A stretch of 64,000 bases of DNA from AP-15 sp963750195 (GTDB lineage Bacteria; Pseudomonadota; Alphaproteobacteria; ATCC43930; CGMCC-115725), in contig CAVVPS010000018.1 in NCBI GenBank assembly GCA_963750195.1, positions 248,001 to 312,000 of the forward strand, in the 5' to 3' direction. The stretch's first letter is position 1. Each line of letters begins with the position of its first letter. The notes under the pieces are model-generated. The model had not been told where the DNA came from. It made no database searches and was given only the letters and a program-made list of their open reading frames with translations. Both the position numbers and the translations under genes were made by a program. Positions 1-8,864 of this stretch are shown piece by piece.

Positions 1-508
1 GGGCTCCGTTGCCCGAATAGGAATAGATCATGCGCTCGCTGCACATACCCGAGCCGGAGGCCATCGACGTGACCACGACGCCCGAGACTTCGCCAGGTCC
101 GGAGCGGGGCATCGACGCCATCGCAGACTCGATCGCCGGGTTTGGGCCGATCAGCCAAATGGGTGCGTCTGCCATCGCCTGCGCCGAGGCGATCAGGCGA
201 TCGAAAGCGGCCTCGCTATCGGCGGCGAGCTGATAAAATTCGCTTGGCGGCGGGGTCACGACATCAAATCCCTGCGCCGCCCACAATGCTGGGTCGGCGG
301 TCAGAACGTCACCCGGGCTGGGCAGCATCACCAGTATCGCGGCGGGTCCGCCGGGTCCGACCGCATAGACCCGTTCCCCGCTGGGAACGGCTGCCACGGG
401 GGCGGCGGTCGGGTAGGCCTGCGATTGCGGTCCGACGCCGTTGGCGCAGCCGATCAGCGGCAGCGCGGCAAGACAGCAGAAGAGGGTCAGAGCGCTCGGC
501 TTCGACAT
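1..508 (-). CDS. Predicted lipoprotein, 3' end cut by window edge
   Basis: The reading frame opens at the ATG complementary to 506-508 and stays open to base 1, giving 169 residues without a stop. The N-terminus has a charged start (MSKPS), a hydrophobic stretch and a lipobox LIGC ending at residue 21, so it should be a signal-peptidase-II lipoprotein anchored in the envelope. The rest alternates short hydrophobic strands with small residues (AILVMLP near residue 50, IWLIGP near 115), which looks like an alpha/beta fold. No catalytic motif is visible in the part present. Function unknown; reading it as a lipoprotein is solid. Confidence 0.75.
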   Translation of the reverse strand, partial: MSKPSALTLFCCLAALPLIGCANGVGPQSQAYPTAAPVAAVPSGERVYAVGPGGPAAILVMLPSPGDVLTADPALWAAQGFDVVTPPPSEFYQLAADSEAAFDRLIASAQAMADAPIWLIGPNPAIESAMASMPRSGPGEVSGVVVTSMASGSGMCSERMIYSYSGNGA

Positions 509-667
509 CGAAGAACCTCCGCTGAAGATCGTTCGTAGCCTAAGAATCCCGCGCAATTTGGGCATTTTTTTGGCTTTCGGCACACGCAAGGGCGCTGCTC
601 AGCAGTCGAGCGCGTAGAGCCAGAGCAGCCCCTCCTACTGGGCGAGTTTGGATGGGTTTCGCTCCGC

Positions 668-1342
668 TCAGCCCATCCCACGCGCTTCGTTGGCCGGGTA
701 CGGCTGCCCCCAACGATCCGCGTATACGATGTTTTCGAGAGTGCGGCGAACCGGCCCAAACCGGCCCATCGGGTAGCCGATCGGCAGAAGAGCATAGGAG
801 TGAACGTCGGACGGTAGGCCGAGCGCTGCTTCCACCTCCTTGTCGTACCGCAGATACAAGGTCGTCAGCGTCGCGCCAAGACCGAGCGCGCGCGCCGCCA
901 ACAGCATATTCTGGACCGCCGGGTAGATCGACGAGCCGGTCCATTGTGGGTTGCTTCCCCAAACGCTAACGCCCTGGAGGCAGGGTACGATCCAGACCGG
1001 GGCTTCATGGAGATGATCCGACAAATATTGCGCTGCATCGAGCATGCGTGAAAAGCGCTCGACGGTTGAGCCTGGCGCTGGCGGACTGGACCGATAACCC
1101 GGCCCGACCTGCTCTTCCCAGGCCCGGCGGTAATACACGGAAACCGCCTCCTTGACCGCTCGATCCTTTATCACCAGAAACCGCCAGCGCTGCATATTCC
1201 CGCCGGAGGGAGCGCACACGCCGGCCTCCAAGATTTTGCGGATCAGCTCTTCAGGCACCGGGTCGGGCTTCAGCCGACGCATCGAGCGCGTGGTGCGGAT
1301 GATCTCGAAAAGACCGGGATCGCCGGAATTTATCTCGGGCAT
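668..1342 (-). CDS. Nitroreductase family protein
   Basis: A 224-residue FMN-dependent nitroreductase-family oxidoreductase. The N-terminus carries the family's RTTRSMRRLKPDPVP motif (phosphate/FMN contact) followed by CAPSGGNMQRWRF, the usual S-x-x-N-x-Q/P-W flavin-binding segment. The C-terminal half has the GLGATLTTL helix and LLPIGYPMGRFGP, also typical. Length is normal. It starts 16 bases downstream of the luciferase-like monooxygenase, in the same direction, so it is probably the last gene of a three-gene operon with the hydrolase and monooxygenase. The substrate cannot be read from sequence; a reductive detoxification or flavin-recycling role is inference. Confidence 0.88.
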   Translation of the reverse strand: MPEINSGDPGLFEIIRTTRSMRRLKPDPVPEELIRKILEAGVCAPSGGNMQRWRFLVIKDRAVKEAVSVYYRRAWEEQVGPGYRSSPPAPGSTVERFSRMLDAAQYLSDHLHEAPVWIVPCLQGVSVWGSNPQWTGSSIYPAVQNMLLAARALGLGATLTTLYLRYDKEVEAALGLPSDVHSYALLPIGYPMGRFGPVRRTLENIVYADRWGQPYPANEARGMG

Positions 1343-1358
1343 TTGTTCCTCTCGCTTA

Positions 1359-2532
1359 TCATCCCAGCTCCCCCAGCCGCGGCAAGACCTCCTTCGAGAA
1401 TAAGGTCAGGTTGTCGACGGTGTCTTCGTGGCTGATGAGGCCGCCCTGGCCCATCATCAACAGGTGGCCGAAGCTGCCGACATGGTCGTAGAACGCCTTC
1501 AACTGGTCGTACACGTCGTCCGGCGTACCGGCGAAGGAAAGGCCGGCGTCGATCGCCTCGTCGACCGTCATCGTGCGCGGGTTGATCGGGCGGCCGTCCT
1601 TGGTCTGCACCCGCGTCGCGCGCGCCGCCATGGCCCCGCCTGATTTCAGCATCTGCGCCGCCGCGCGCGACGAGACATAGCCGGGCGGGTTGGCGAATTG
1701 GGGTGCGACGATGCCGGAGGTGCGGCTGTAACCGAGGATCTGGTCGGCGCGGCGGTGGCCCTCCTCGCGCGTATGTCCGACACCGATCAGCGCCATGTAG
1801 GCCAGGCGGTCGGGCATCGGCTCGCGGCCGGCCTCGCGCGCCTTGCTGCGATAAGCCTCGAAGATTGCCGGAGTGCGCACCCAGCCGGTGTTGAGGACGC
1901 CGATTACCATGCCGCGCGCCGCCGCCTCGGTCGCGCTTTCGGTGCTGCCGACCGGCGTCCACACCGGCGGGTGGGGCTGCTGGTACGGGCGCGGCCAGAC
2001 ATTGACCGAGCGGTATTGGAAATGCGTGCCCTCCCAGTTGAACGGGCCGTCATGGCTGGTCATCGCCTTCAGGATCAGGTCGTGGGCTTCCCAGAACCGC
2101 TCGGTCAGATCGGCCGGGTTGGTGTTGGCCGGCGAGATCTCGAACGGCACGCCCTTGACAAAGCCCATCTCGAGCCGGCCGCGCGAGATCACATCGATCA
2201 TCGAATATTCCTCGGCGACGCGGATCGGGTCGTTGCGGTTGCCGATCGGCATGCCGAGCGCCAGCAGGCGCACCTTCTTGGTCTCGCGCGCGAGGATCGC
2301 CATCGGGATCGTGCATACCGAATCGGCGCAGGTCGCGGTCGCGTGGTGCTCGTTGGTCATGATGTTGATGTCCGAGCTCGTCGCACAGCGCCCACTCGTC
2401 GAGATAGCGGTGGTAGAGGTCGGCGCCGATTTTCGGGTCGAAAAGCCGGTTCGGAATGATCACGCGGTACGAGTCGCCCAGCTCCGGCCACGCCGGGTGA
2501 TAGGCCATCTCGCTGAAATGCCAGACCTTCAT
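1359..2532 (-). CDS. LLM-class flavin-dependent oxidoreductase (frameshifted)
   Basis: Luciferase-like monooxygenase of about 390 residues once repaired. It starts at 2532 (MKVWHFSEMAYHP) and loses frame near 2372, where the minus strand reads CGAGCTCGGAC; dropping one G joins LCDEL to DINIMTNEHH, which is the expected core. Downstream it shows the family features: ARETKKVRLLALG, the IRVAEEYSMIDVISRGR motif, PHPPVW and a C-terminal FAGTPDDVYDQL. The start codon overlaps the stop of the upstream hydrolase as ATGA, implying translational coupling. Likely reduces or monooxygenates a small organic substrate with FMNH2 or F420; which cofactor cannot be told. The break is most likely an assembly indel. 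Confidence 0.85.
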
Positions 2533-3305
2533 CCTTGCACCTCCGAGCCCGCGAAGCGTTCGATCGCGTCGGCGACCGCGTCGGGGCGTTCGATCTGCGG
2601 ATAGTGTCCGGCCTGCGCCATCTTCTCGAACCGGGCGTTGGGCAGCGAGGCGCGGAGCTTTTCACCGTAATCGGGCGAGACGATGCCGTCGCTGTCGCCC
2701 CACAAGACCAATGTCGGCGCCCGCACCCGGTGCAGCCATTGGCGCAAGCCCGGATCGTGCATATAGGGGCGCCAGCCATAGAGCGCGGTGGCCGAGCGGT
2801 CGCGGGCGATCGCCGTCAGTTCGTCGTCGCCGAGTGTCGCGTAATCGGGAACGGCGCGCGCGGGATCGAAAAAGGTGCGCCGGTGCCGCTCGTCATCGGG
2901 CAAGGCGTAAATATCGGCGATGTCGCGCTCCTCGCGTCCGCCGAATTTGAGCCCGAGCGAGTCGATCAGCACCAGACGACCGACCCGTGCCGTCGACCGC
3001 ACGCACATTTCGAGCGCGATCCACCCGCCGATGGATGAACCGACGAGCACGACATCGTCCGGCTGCCGGTCGATCCAGTCGAGATAGAGATAGGCGAGAT
3101 CGTGGATCGTGCGGAACCCGTCGGGCCGCTCGGAATGGCCAAAGCCTGGGTGGCGCGGCGCGGTGACCCGCCAGCGACGCGCCAGCCGACCTAGAAAGGC
3201 GGCGTTTCCGGCGACATAGTCTCCGCCGTGCAGGAACAGCAGCGGCGGACCGGCCCCCGCGACCGACCCGTCGAGCGAATATCGACCGATTTCGATCCCC
3301 GCCAT
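2529..3305 (-). CDS. Alpha/beta-hydrolase
   Basis: A 258-residue alpha/beta-hydrolase starting at MAGIEIGRYSLDG; a longer upstream reading frame exists but the added residues look non-coding. It has the oxyanion-hole motif LLFLHGGDY near residue 25, the nucleophile elbow VGSSIGGW (Ser about residue 90), an acid strand LVLWGDSDGIV near 200 and the catalytic His in AQAGHYPQIERP near 235. The C-terminus ends two bases past the start of the downstream monooxygenase (ATGA overlap). Together they look like a small catabolic operon in which the hydrolase opens a ring or ester product of the flavin enzyme; that pairing is inference. Confidence 0.88.
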   Translation of the reverse strand: MAGIEIGRYSLDGSVAGAGPPLLFLHGGDYVAGNAAFLGRLARRWRVTAPRHPGFGHSERPDGFRTIHDLAYLYLDWIDRQPDDVVLVGSSIGGWIALEMCVRSTARVGRLVLIDSLGLKFGGREERDIADIYALPDDERHRRTFFDPARAVPDYATLGDDELTAIARDRSATALYGWRPYMHDPGLRQWLHRVRAPTLVLWGDSDGIVSPDYGEKLRASLPNARFEKMAQAGHYPQIERPDAVADAIERFAGSEVQG

Positions 3306-3491
3306 TCGATCTCTCCCGCTCGCCGCGGCGCTGTCGGCGCGGCGTTCTCGGCCCTCAGTATCGCGATCATTGGCACCGCGGTCCACCCGGGCGGCGCTCC
3401 ACCTGCCGAGGCTTGCTTTCAACGCGCGGTGGAACGAGGTTGAGTGGCCGGCGGGTCGCCGGCGGCCGGCCCAGGCGCGAAGGAGGCGACG

Positions 3492-4835
3492 ATGCGGGCA
3501 GAGCAAACCGCGGGCTCGGGCGCCGCTCCGGTCTCGGTCGACGAGATGGCGCAGGCGCTGGCGTTAAATCCGACCTTCACCCAATTCGATCGGGCCGCGT
3601 TGCGCGCGCTCGCCGCACGCTGCGGCGTTGCCAAGTTCGCAGCCGGCGATCTGATCATGGGCCAAGGCGACCCCGGCAGCTCCGCCTATCTGATCCTCGA
3701 AGGCGAGGTCGACGTGTTCGTCGAAATTCCGGTCGAGCGGATCCATCTGGCGACCCTCGGACGCCATAACACGATCGGCGAACTCGGCGCCTTCACCGAC
3801 ATGCCGCGTACCGCCACCGTCATCGCCCGCACGGATCTGGTGGCGTTGCGGATCGAGCGCGATACCTTGATGGGTCTGGCCGCGGATTATCCGGTGATCG
3901 CGGTCGCCGTCATCGGCGAGCTCGGCCGCCGGCTGCACAGCATGAACCGGCCGCTCGCTTACCTGACTTACGCGGCAGGCGCGCTCGCCCGCGACCAATA
4001 CGACGATGCGATGCTGACCGAGCTGACCAACCAGCAGGGCGAGCTCGCCAATTTCGCCCGGGTGTTCGCCAATATGGCGGCGGAGATCCGCAACAAGCAG
4101 CAGCGCCGGCGCGAGATGGAGGCCGCCGCCGATATCCAGAAATCCATCCTGCCGGAGCCACTCGCGCATGACGGGGCGGCCGGCGCCGTCGACCTTCACG
4201 CCGAAATGCATCCGGCCCGCGATATCGGCGGCGATTTCTACGACTACTATTTGATCGACGACCGGCGGCTTGCCGTCACCGTCGCCGACGTCTCCGGCAA
4301 AGGCATCCCGGCGGCTCTGTTCATGGCGGTGTCGCGGACGGTACTGCGCTCGGTCGCCGGCCACGGCGACATGGCCTCGGCCATCGGCGACGCCAACAGC
4401 TTGCTCGCGGCAAGAAACGACGCTTGCATGTTCGTGACGATGTTTCACGGCGTGCTCGATCTGCCGACCGGGGTCTTGCGCTGGTGCAACGCCGGGCATG
4501 ACCCGCCCTATCTGCTGCGCGCCGGCGGCGAACAGGAAAGGTTGCATGCGACCGGCATCCCGCTCGGCATCGACCAGGCGGTTTCGCATCGGATCGGCGA
4601 GACCGTGCTGATGCCCGGCGATGGGCTCTTTCTCTACAGCGACGGCATTACCGAGGCCTTCAACCCTCAAGGCGAGGCCTATGGCGGGGCGCGGCTCGAA
4701 CGAGCGCTCAATCGGGCGCGCGGCCGCAGCGCCGCCGAGACCATCGCCGACATTCTCGCCGACACCGCGCGTTTTGCCGGCGATGCCGAGCAGGCCGACG
4801 ACATCACCTGCCTGGCGCTCCATTATAGGCCATGA
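3492..4835 (+). CDS. Cyclic-nucleotide-binding PP2C/SpoIIE-type phosphatase
   Basis: A 447-residue signalling protein. I choose ATG 3492 because AAGGAGG lies seven bases upstream; a GTG at 3444 is possible. Residues about 25-145 form a cyclic-nucleotide-binding domain (FAAGDLIMGQGDPGSSAYLILEGEV, then IGELGAFTDMPRTATV, the phosphate-binding cassette region). A helical linker follows, then from about residue 215 a PPM/SpoIIE phosphatase: QKSILPEPL, the metal-binding GGDFYDYY, VADVSGKGIPAALFM, and DGITEAFN/ADDITCLAL near the end. This architecture (RsbU-like) is used to control anti-sigma antagonist phosphorylation. No partner anti-sigma or STAS gene lies next to it. Confidence 0.92.
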   Translation: MRAEQTAGSGAAPVSVDEMAQALALNPTFTQFDRAALRALAARCGVAKFAAGDLIMGQGDPGSSAYLILEGEVDVFVEIPVERIHLATLGRHNTIGELGAFTDMPRTATVIARTDLVALRIERDTLMGLAADYPVIAVAVIGELGRRLHSMNRPLAYLTYAAGALARDQYDDAMLTELTNQQGELANFARVFANMAAEIRNKQQRRREMEAAADIQKSILPEPLAHDGAAGAVDLHAEMHPARDIGGDFYDYYLIDDRRLAVTVADVSGKGIPAALFMAVSRTVLRSVAGHGDMASAIGDANSLLAARNDACMFVTMFHGVLDLPTGVLRWCNAGHDPPYLLRAGGEQERLHATGIPLGIDQAVSHRIGETVLMPGDGLFLYSDGITEAFNPQGEAYGGARLERALNRARGRSAAETIADILADTARFAGDAEQADDITCLALHYRP

Positions 4836-4963
4836 ATCGCCGCCAGAGACGCCGCCACGGCGGGATCTCCCGATAAGAATTCGTGTGCCAGGTGCGGCAA
4901 TTTGTCCTATTCTGGACTGACGTGGCGGCCGGTTCGCGCCGCGCCTAGTCCGGCGAGGGCATC

Positions 4964-5395
4964 ATGAACGTCGAAGCAATCCTGCGCGGTAAGGGGCGGG
5001 CGGTGGCGACGATCCGTCCCGATCAGACCATCGCGGCGGCATTGGCCGCGCTGCGCGACCGCAATATCGGCGCGCTCGTCGTCAGCGAAGACGGCGACAG
5101 CGTCGACGGCATCATCTCCGAGCGCGACATCGTCCACGGGCTCGCCGATCATGGCAGCGCACTGCTTTCCCTGAACGTCGCCGAGGTGATGACCCGGCGG
5201 GTTACGACCTGCGATCCTGCTGACAGCATCGCTGATCTGATGGCCGAAATGACCAACCGCCGCATCCGCCATTTGCCGGTAGTCAGTGACGGGCGGCTCG
5301 TCGGCATCGTCAGCATCGGCGATCTGGTCAAGAACCGGCTCGACGAGATCGAATACGAGGCGCGCTCGTTGCGCTCGTTCATCGCCGGCGCCTGA
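4964..5395 (+). CDS. CBS-domain protein
   Basis: A 143-residue protein made almost entirely of two CBS motifs. The first covers about residues 12-65 (ATIRPDQTIAAALAALRDRNIGALVV, then GIISERDIVHGLADHG), the second about 75-130 (VMTRRVTTCDPADSIADLMAEMTNRRIRHLPVV, then GIVSIGDLVKNRL). Such stand-alone pairs bind adenosine nucleotides and act as energy or redox sensors in Alphaproteobacteria. The C-terminal ELRSF-like tail (EYEARSLRSFIAG) is typical of this subfamily. It lies 128 bases after the cAMP/PP2C protein in the same direction; whether they share a transcript is unclear. Confidence 0.93.
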   Translation: MNVEAILRGKGRAVATIRPDQTIAAALAALRDRNIGALVVSEDGDSVDGIISERDIVHGLADHGSALLSLNVAEVMTRRVTTCDPADSIADLMAEMTNRRIRHLPVVSDGRLVGIVSIGDLVKNRLDEIEYEARSLRSFIAGA

Positions 5396-5411
5396 GCCGC
5401 ACCTGCTGCAT

Positions 5412-5455
5412 CCCTCAGGCGTCTTCCCAGCGGAGGCCGGGACCCATGGCTCCAG
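5412..5455. repeat. Dispersed intergenic repeat, degenerate
   Basis: The stretch reads CGTCTTCCCAGCGGAGGCCGGGACCCATGG, a degenerate member of the same dispersed element as the perfect hairpin at 6645-6662 and the copy at 39148-39212 (core TTCCCGC / GCGGGAA with a purine loop). Such elements are common between genes in Alphaproteobacteria. Its presence here argues that the ATG at 5446 lies in repeat sequence and is not the real start of the next gene. Confidence 0.55.
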
Positions 5456-5493
5456 CCTCTGCCAATGCGACGCACACGCACCCCACCATCCAT

Positions 5494-6150
5494 ATGCCAA
5501 CAATAGTCCGATTGATCCTGATCGTTGCCGGCACCGCCGCCTATCTCGGCCTGGCCATCCTCGGCTGGGGCGGATTTGCCGCGTTCTTCTCCCATCCGGC
5601 GCTGATCGCGCTGACGATCGTGTTCTTCGCGGTGTCCGGCGCCGCGTTGTTCGCCGGCGGCAATCTGAGCCCCGGCGAGCGCGAGGATCGCGGCAATCGC
5701 TGGGTTATTGCCGCCTTCGCGGTGCTCGGACTGCTGGCGGCCTACCTGCCGGCCTACACCGACCGGATAGAGTTCTGGACCATCGACGGCGATGCCGTTC
5801 GCGGGATCGGCGTCGTTCTGTTCGCCGCCGGTGGCGCGCTGCGGCTGTGGCCGGTCTTTGTGCTCGGCAACCGGTTCAGCGGGTTGGTCGCCATCCAGCC
5901 GGGGCATACCCTGGTCACGACAGGCATCTATGCGGTGATCCGCCACCCGAGCTATCTGGGGCTGCTGGTCAATTCGCTGGGCTGGGCACTGGCTTTTCGT
6001 TCCGGGGTCGGCGTGCTGCTGACCGCGCTGTTGATCCCGCCGCTCCTCGCCCGCATCCACGCCGAAGAGCGGCTGCTGCGGGCGCAGTTCGGCGAGGCCT
6101 ATGACGCTTATCGCGCCCGGACCGCGCGGATGATCCCAGGCCTCTATTAA
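5494..6150 (+). CDS. Isoprenylcysteine carboxyl methyltransferase-family membrane protein
   Basis: A 218-residue integral membrane protein with about five to six hydrophobic helices, starting MPTIVRLILIVAGTAAY. ATG 5446 would add 16 residues but overlaps a dispersed repeat, so I prefer 5494. The C-terminal third holds the ICMT/PEMT signature: ATGIYAVIRHPSYLGLLVNSLGWALAF, then EERLLRAQFGEAYDAYRARTARMIPGLY. That block binds S-adenosylmethionine in the family. In bacteria these enzymes methylate unknown small molecules, phospholipids or lipid-linked groups. No strong ribosome-binding site is visible before either start. Confidence 0.85.
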   Translation: MPTIVRLILIVAGTAAYLGLAILGWGGFAAFFSHPALIALTIVFFAVSGAALFAGGNLSPGEREDRGNRWVIAAFAVLGLLAAYLPAYTDRIEFWTIDGDAVRGIGVVLFAAGGALRLWPVFVLGNRFSGLVAIQPGHTLVTTGIYAVIRHPSYLGLLVNSLGWALAFRSGVGVLLTALLIPPLLARIHAEERLLRAQFGEAYDAYRARTARMIPGLY

Positions 6151-6545
6151 GGCGCGCAGGAAAGATTGGTGCCGGCGAGGAACGGTTCCGCCACCGAAGC
6201 CCCAGATGGCAGGCACATAACCCAATGCGGCGCGATACTGGAGGCTGCTGCGGATGACGGCGCCGCTGCTGCCGACGCGCCGCCGGTCGCCGCCCCAGTG
6301 GATCTCGCCGATATGCCCGACGAGGTCGATGCCCCTCCGCTCGTCGCCGCCGTCGTTGTTGTCGCCGATGTGGAAGATGGCGTCGTCGCAGCGATCGCCG
6401 GCAGCCTCACCGCGCCGGATGATCCGCTGGTAAGTGCGGTGCCGGCAATGCCGGAGGCCGTCGCAGTGGCCTGCGCTGCGCCGGGACCGGCCAGCGCGAC
6501 CAGCAGCGGAAGAACAATCAGGACAATCCGGAATAGCTGAGCCAT
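6147..6545 (-). CDS. Small secreted protein, Ser/Thr/Ala-rich
   Basis: A 132-residue frame starting MAQLFRIVLIVLPLLVALAG with a clear Sec signal peptide and AxA-type cleavage (GAAQA, about residue 27). The mature part is low-complexity Ala/Ser/Thr/Gly, ending with a more ordered tail that has two cysteines (WVMCLPSG and the NLSCAP end), possibly a disulfide. I chose the start by the signal peptide; a longer upstream extension adds arginine-rich sequence with no signal. The opposite strand over the same bases is also open but acidic and lacks a signal, so it is less likely. Function unknown. It converges on the methyltransferase-like gene, overlapping its stop by four bases. Confidence 0.6.
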   Translation of the reverse strand: MAQLFRIVLIVLPLLVALAGPGAAQATATASGIAGTALTSGSSGAVRLPAIAATTPSSTSATTTTAATSGGASTSSGISARSTGAATGGASAAAAPSSAAASSIAPHWVMCLPSGASVAEPFLAGTNLSCAP

Positions 6546-6858
6546 GGCCGCGGCCGATCCGAACCTAACGCCCTTTATGCGGCGCCTCCCGCATCGATCA
6601 TTCCCCGCAGACCCGTCGCGCACGCTCAGCACCTCACACCGTCATTCCCGCGAAAGCGGGAACCCAGGGCCTGCATGTTCCGTCACTTGCCCCTCTCATA
6701 GCCAGGGGCAGGTTCCGGACCGGCGCTCGCCGATGCGCGAAGTGCCGCCCTTGAGGCCGCGACGCGCGGCGGCTCCATCGCGGCGAGCGCGTCGGGATCC
6801 CCAGCGGTTACGCACACCGGGCCTTTATATCCGTCCGGTCGCTCGCTACCCTCCAATT
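6546..6858. other. Intergenic region, divergent promoters likely
   Basis: This gap separates the minus-strand secreted protein from the plus-strand acetyltransferase, so both promoters should lie here. Apart from the hairpin repeat at 6645-6662 I see no gene. One frame stays open through it from the plus strand into the acetyltransferase, but its composition (arginine- and proline-rich) is not coding-like. Confidence 0.6.
6641..6668. repeat. Palindromic dispersed repeat (hairpin)
   Basis: TTCCCGC at 6645-6651 pairs perfectly with GCGGGAA at 6656-6662 across a GAAA loop, flanked by GTCA and CCCAGG. This is the canonical form of a widespread alphaproteobacterial intergenic repeat. Degenerate copies occur at 5412-5455 and 39148-39212. 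Confidence 0.8.
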
Positions 6859-7602
6859 ATGGACGACAAGCTCGAACAAGCATTCCCGCGCCCGCTCTCG
6901 GGCCGCCTCATTGCAAACCCGCCGAACGGCCTAATACCGGCGCGAACCCCGCTGCTCGGCCGACACATCGACCTGGAACCGCTCAACCCTGCGATCCATG
7001 CCGCGGAACTCTACAAGGCTGGGCACGGTTCCGACGAAGCGCTGCGAATTTGGGATTATCTGCCGTGGGGGCCATGGCTAGATCAGGCAGCCTTCACCGC
7101 GTCATTGCGCGGTTGGGCCGCGACCTTCGATTATGTCTGGTTCTCGCTGCGGCCGAAGAACACCGGCACGCCAGGCGGAATGGCAGCCTATCTCGACATT
7201 CATCCCCTGGATGGCGTCATCGAGATTGGCGGTATCTGGTTCAGCCCGGAACTGCAACGCACGCGTGCTGCGACCGAGGCGCTGTTCATGCTTCTCAGTT
7301 ATGCCATGGACGACTTGGGTTATCGCCGCATGCAGTGGCGCTGCAATTCGCTGAATGTCAAATCCCGGAACGCGGCCAGGCGGCTCGGCTTCCGTTTCGA
7401 GGGGGTGTTCTATAACCACATGATTTTCAAGGGCACGAACCGCGACACGGCGTGGTATTCGATACTCGATGATGAATGGCCGGAGGTCCGAGAGATCATC
7501 AAGGTCTGGCTCGATGACAGCAATTTCGATCCCGCCGGGGTGGCGCGGCGTTCACTCTCCGCGATGATGGAACAGCGCAGCCCACCAATGCGGCGTTTTT
7601 GA
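6859..7602 (+). CDS. GNAT-family N-acetyltransferase
   Basis: A 247-residue RimJ/RimL-type acetyltransferase starting MDDKLEQAFPRPLSG. The pattern is LLGRHIDLEPLNPAIHAAELY at the start, then a beta-rich core ending in EIGGIWFSPELQRTRAATEALFMLL (acetyl-CoA pyrophosphate loop) and the helix RMQWRCNSLNVKSRNAARRLGFRFEG, which is the hallmark of the family. The C-terminal extension after FKGTNRDTAWYSILDDEW is normal. Targets are N-terminal amines, antibiotics or polyamines, and cannot be told from sequence. The open frame extends upstream to 6544 through repeat sequence, which I exclude. Confidence 0.9.
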   Translation: MDDKLEQAFPRPLSGRLIANPPNGLIPARTPLLGRHIDLEPLNPAIHAAELYKAGHGSDEALRIWDYLPWGPWLDQAAFTASLRGWAATFDYVWFSLRPKNTGTPGGMAAYLDIHPLDGVIEIGGIWFSPELQRTRAATEALFMLLSYAMDDLGYRRMQWRCNSLNVKSRNAARRLGFRFEGVFYNHMIFKGTNRDTAWYSILDDEWPEVREIIKVWLDDSNFDPAGVARRSLSAMMEQRSPPMRRF

Positions 7603-8107
7603 AGGCAGCTCCGCCTTTCGAACGTTCACCCGCGACGAAATGCGCGAGTGTTGATGAACTGCACGTTCGACACCAACATCCTCGACCAAATGGCCCGCCC
7701 TCCAGCCCCACGACGGAGGATTGGGGTGTCACCCTGGGCGGTTCGCCTTCGCCGTGTGATACCGGGGTGTTCAACGTCGGGGCCCAGGCCGCCACACCAT
7801 GGATGCTAGAGACCTGCGCTTTTACAGTGCCAACCGCGACGTCAACGCGATCCTCCAGTTCCTGGCGACGGGCCAGCACACCTCGGCCCCAGCGATCAGA
7901 CCAGTTTGCAAATCACGCCGAGCCTGGGACAGCGTTCCGCATTCATAAAATCATGGAGACGCAGCTGAATCGTTGCTTAGTAATATACCGACCGCCCGGC
8001 CCCGCCGCTTGCCGTCAACAGTTTGCCGGAGACCGCCCAGGCCTTTTCAATCCCGACTTTTTCAACGGCATCCGCCGATAGCAGTCGTCCGGACTATTGG
8101 AGATGAA
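7603..8107. other. Intergenic stretch with no convincing gene
   Basis: About 500 bases with no frame of coding quality. Short fragments look peptide-like (a frame reading CTFDTNILDQM at about 7660, another reading DLRFYSANRDVNAILQFL at about 7810), which may be worn remnants of former genes. They are too short and too broken to name. The bases just before 8108 (GGAGATGAAATG) may serve the downstream ATPase. Confidence 0.5.
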
Positions 8108-8686
8108 ATGTTGAGCCTGACTCATTCACGAGCAGTGGAGCATTGGAGCCGCAACGTGGACCGATTTGTCGTCATCTCCGGGTGCTCAAGCGGCGGTAAA
8201 TCGACATTGATTGCTGAACTTGGTAAACGCGGGTACGCGGTCGTAGATGAGCCCGGGCGGCGGATCGTTAAAGAAGAGTTGGCGAGGGGCGGGTCTGTTC
8301 TTCCTTGGGTTGACGCGGTCGCTTTTGCGCGTCGCGCCATAGCGATCGCCCTTGCTGACCGAGCGGCGGCAGCCTCGTTGGACGGCTGGGTGTTCTTCGA
8401 CAGAGGGCTGATTGATGCCGCCGCCGCGCTTGAGCAGATGACCGGCAAACCGATGCTGAAAGCGCTCGGTCAAGCTAACCGTTACCATCCTCGCGTGTTC
8501 GTGGCGCCGCCTTGGCCGGAGATTTACGAGACCGATCCGGAACGGCGTCACGGATTGGATATGGCCCTGGCCGAATATTCGCGCTTGCTCGAAACTTATC
8601 CATCGCTCGGCTACGAAGTCTTGATTTTGCCAAAAGTCGGGGTTTCAGAACGTGCCGACTTTATTTTGAGCACGCTTAAGGCGTGA
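8108..8686 (+). CDS. AAA-family ATPase (P-loop kinase-like)
   Basis: A 192-residue P-loop protein. The Walker A motif is SGCSSGGKSTL near residue 25, followed by AVVDEPGRRIVKEELARGG and WVFFDRGLIDAAAALEQM (Walker-B-like acidic patch), and DPERRHGLDMALAEYSRLLETYPSLGYEV near the C-terminus. That order matches the stand-alone AAA_28 / predicted ATPase family of about 180 residues, thought to be small-molecule kinases or NTPases. ATG 8108 is used; GTG 8156 (VDRFVVISG) would give a tighter N-terminus and may be the true start because the preceding residues look unconserved. Confidence 0.85.
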   Translation: MLSLTHSRAVEHWSRNVDRFVVISGCSSGGKSTLIAELGKRGYAVVDEPGRRIVKEELARGGSVLPWVDAVAFARRAIAIALADRAAAASLDGWVFFDRGLIDAAAALEQMTGKPMLKALGQANRYHPRVFVAPPWPEIYETDPERRHGLDMALAEYSRLLETYPSLGYEVLILPKVGVSERADFILSTLKA

Positions 8687-8864
8687 TCCTTCTACCGCTG
8701 GAAATGCGTGGCTCGCCCATTCCCCCAACCACCTATCCAACGGCGGCTCAGGGGTCATACCCCGCCGTCGCGGTCGGCGGACGCGATCGGCTGCGGTGAG
8801 CCGGCTCCGCATTAGCCAACGGGCGAGAACCTCGCCGGTGGCTGGAGCAAGTTTGAACGAGCCC

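Noticed and set aside
2757..2790. Possible tRNA-like or hairpin segments in GC-rich coding regions
   Set aside because: No cloverleaf with a plausible anticodon stem could be built here or elsewhere in the window.
3564..4823. 419-residue open frame on the minus strand opposite the PP2C gene
   Set aside because: It mirrors the codon structure of a clear cAMP/PP2C gene and carries no family motif; high G+C makes such antisense frames common.
6166..6540. 124-residue acidic frame opposite the small secreted protein
   Set aside because: No signal peptide, low-complexity Asp/Ala/Val; the minus frame has a clear signal peptide.
7599..8081. Frame downstream of the acetyltransferase
   Set aside because: No motif and a poor start; residual similarity to proteins could not be supported.
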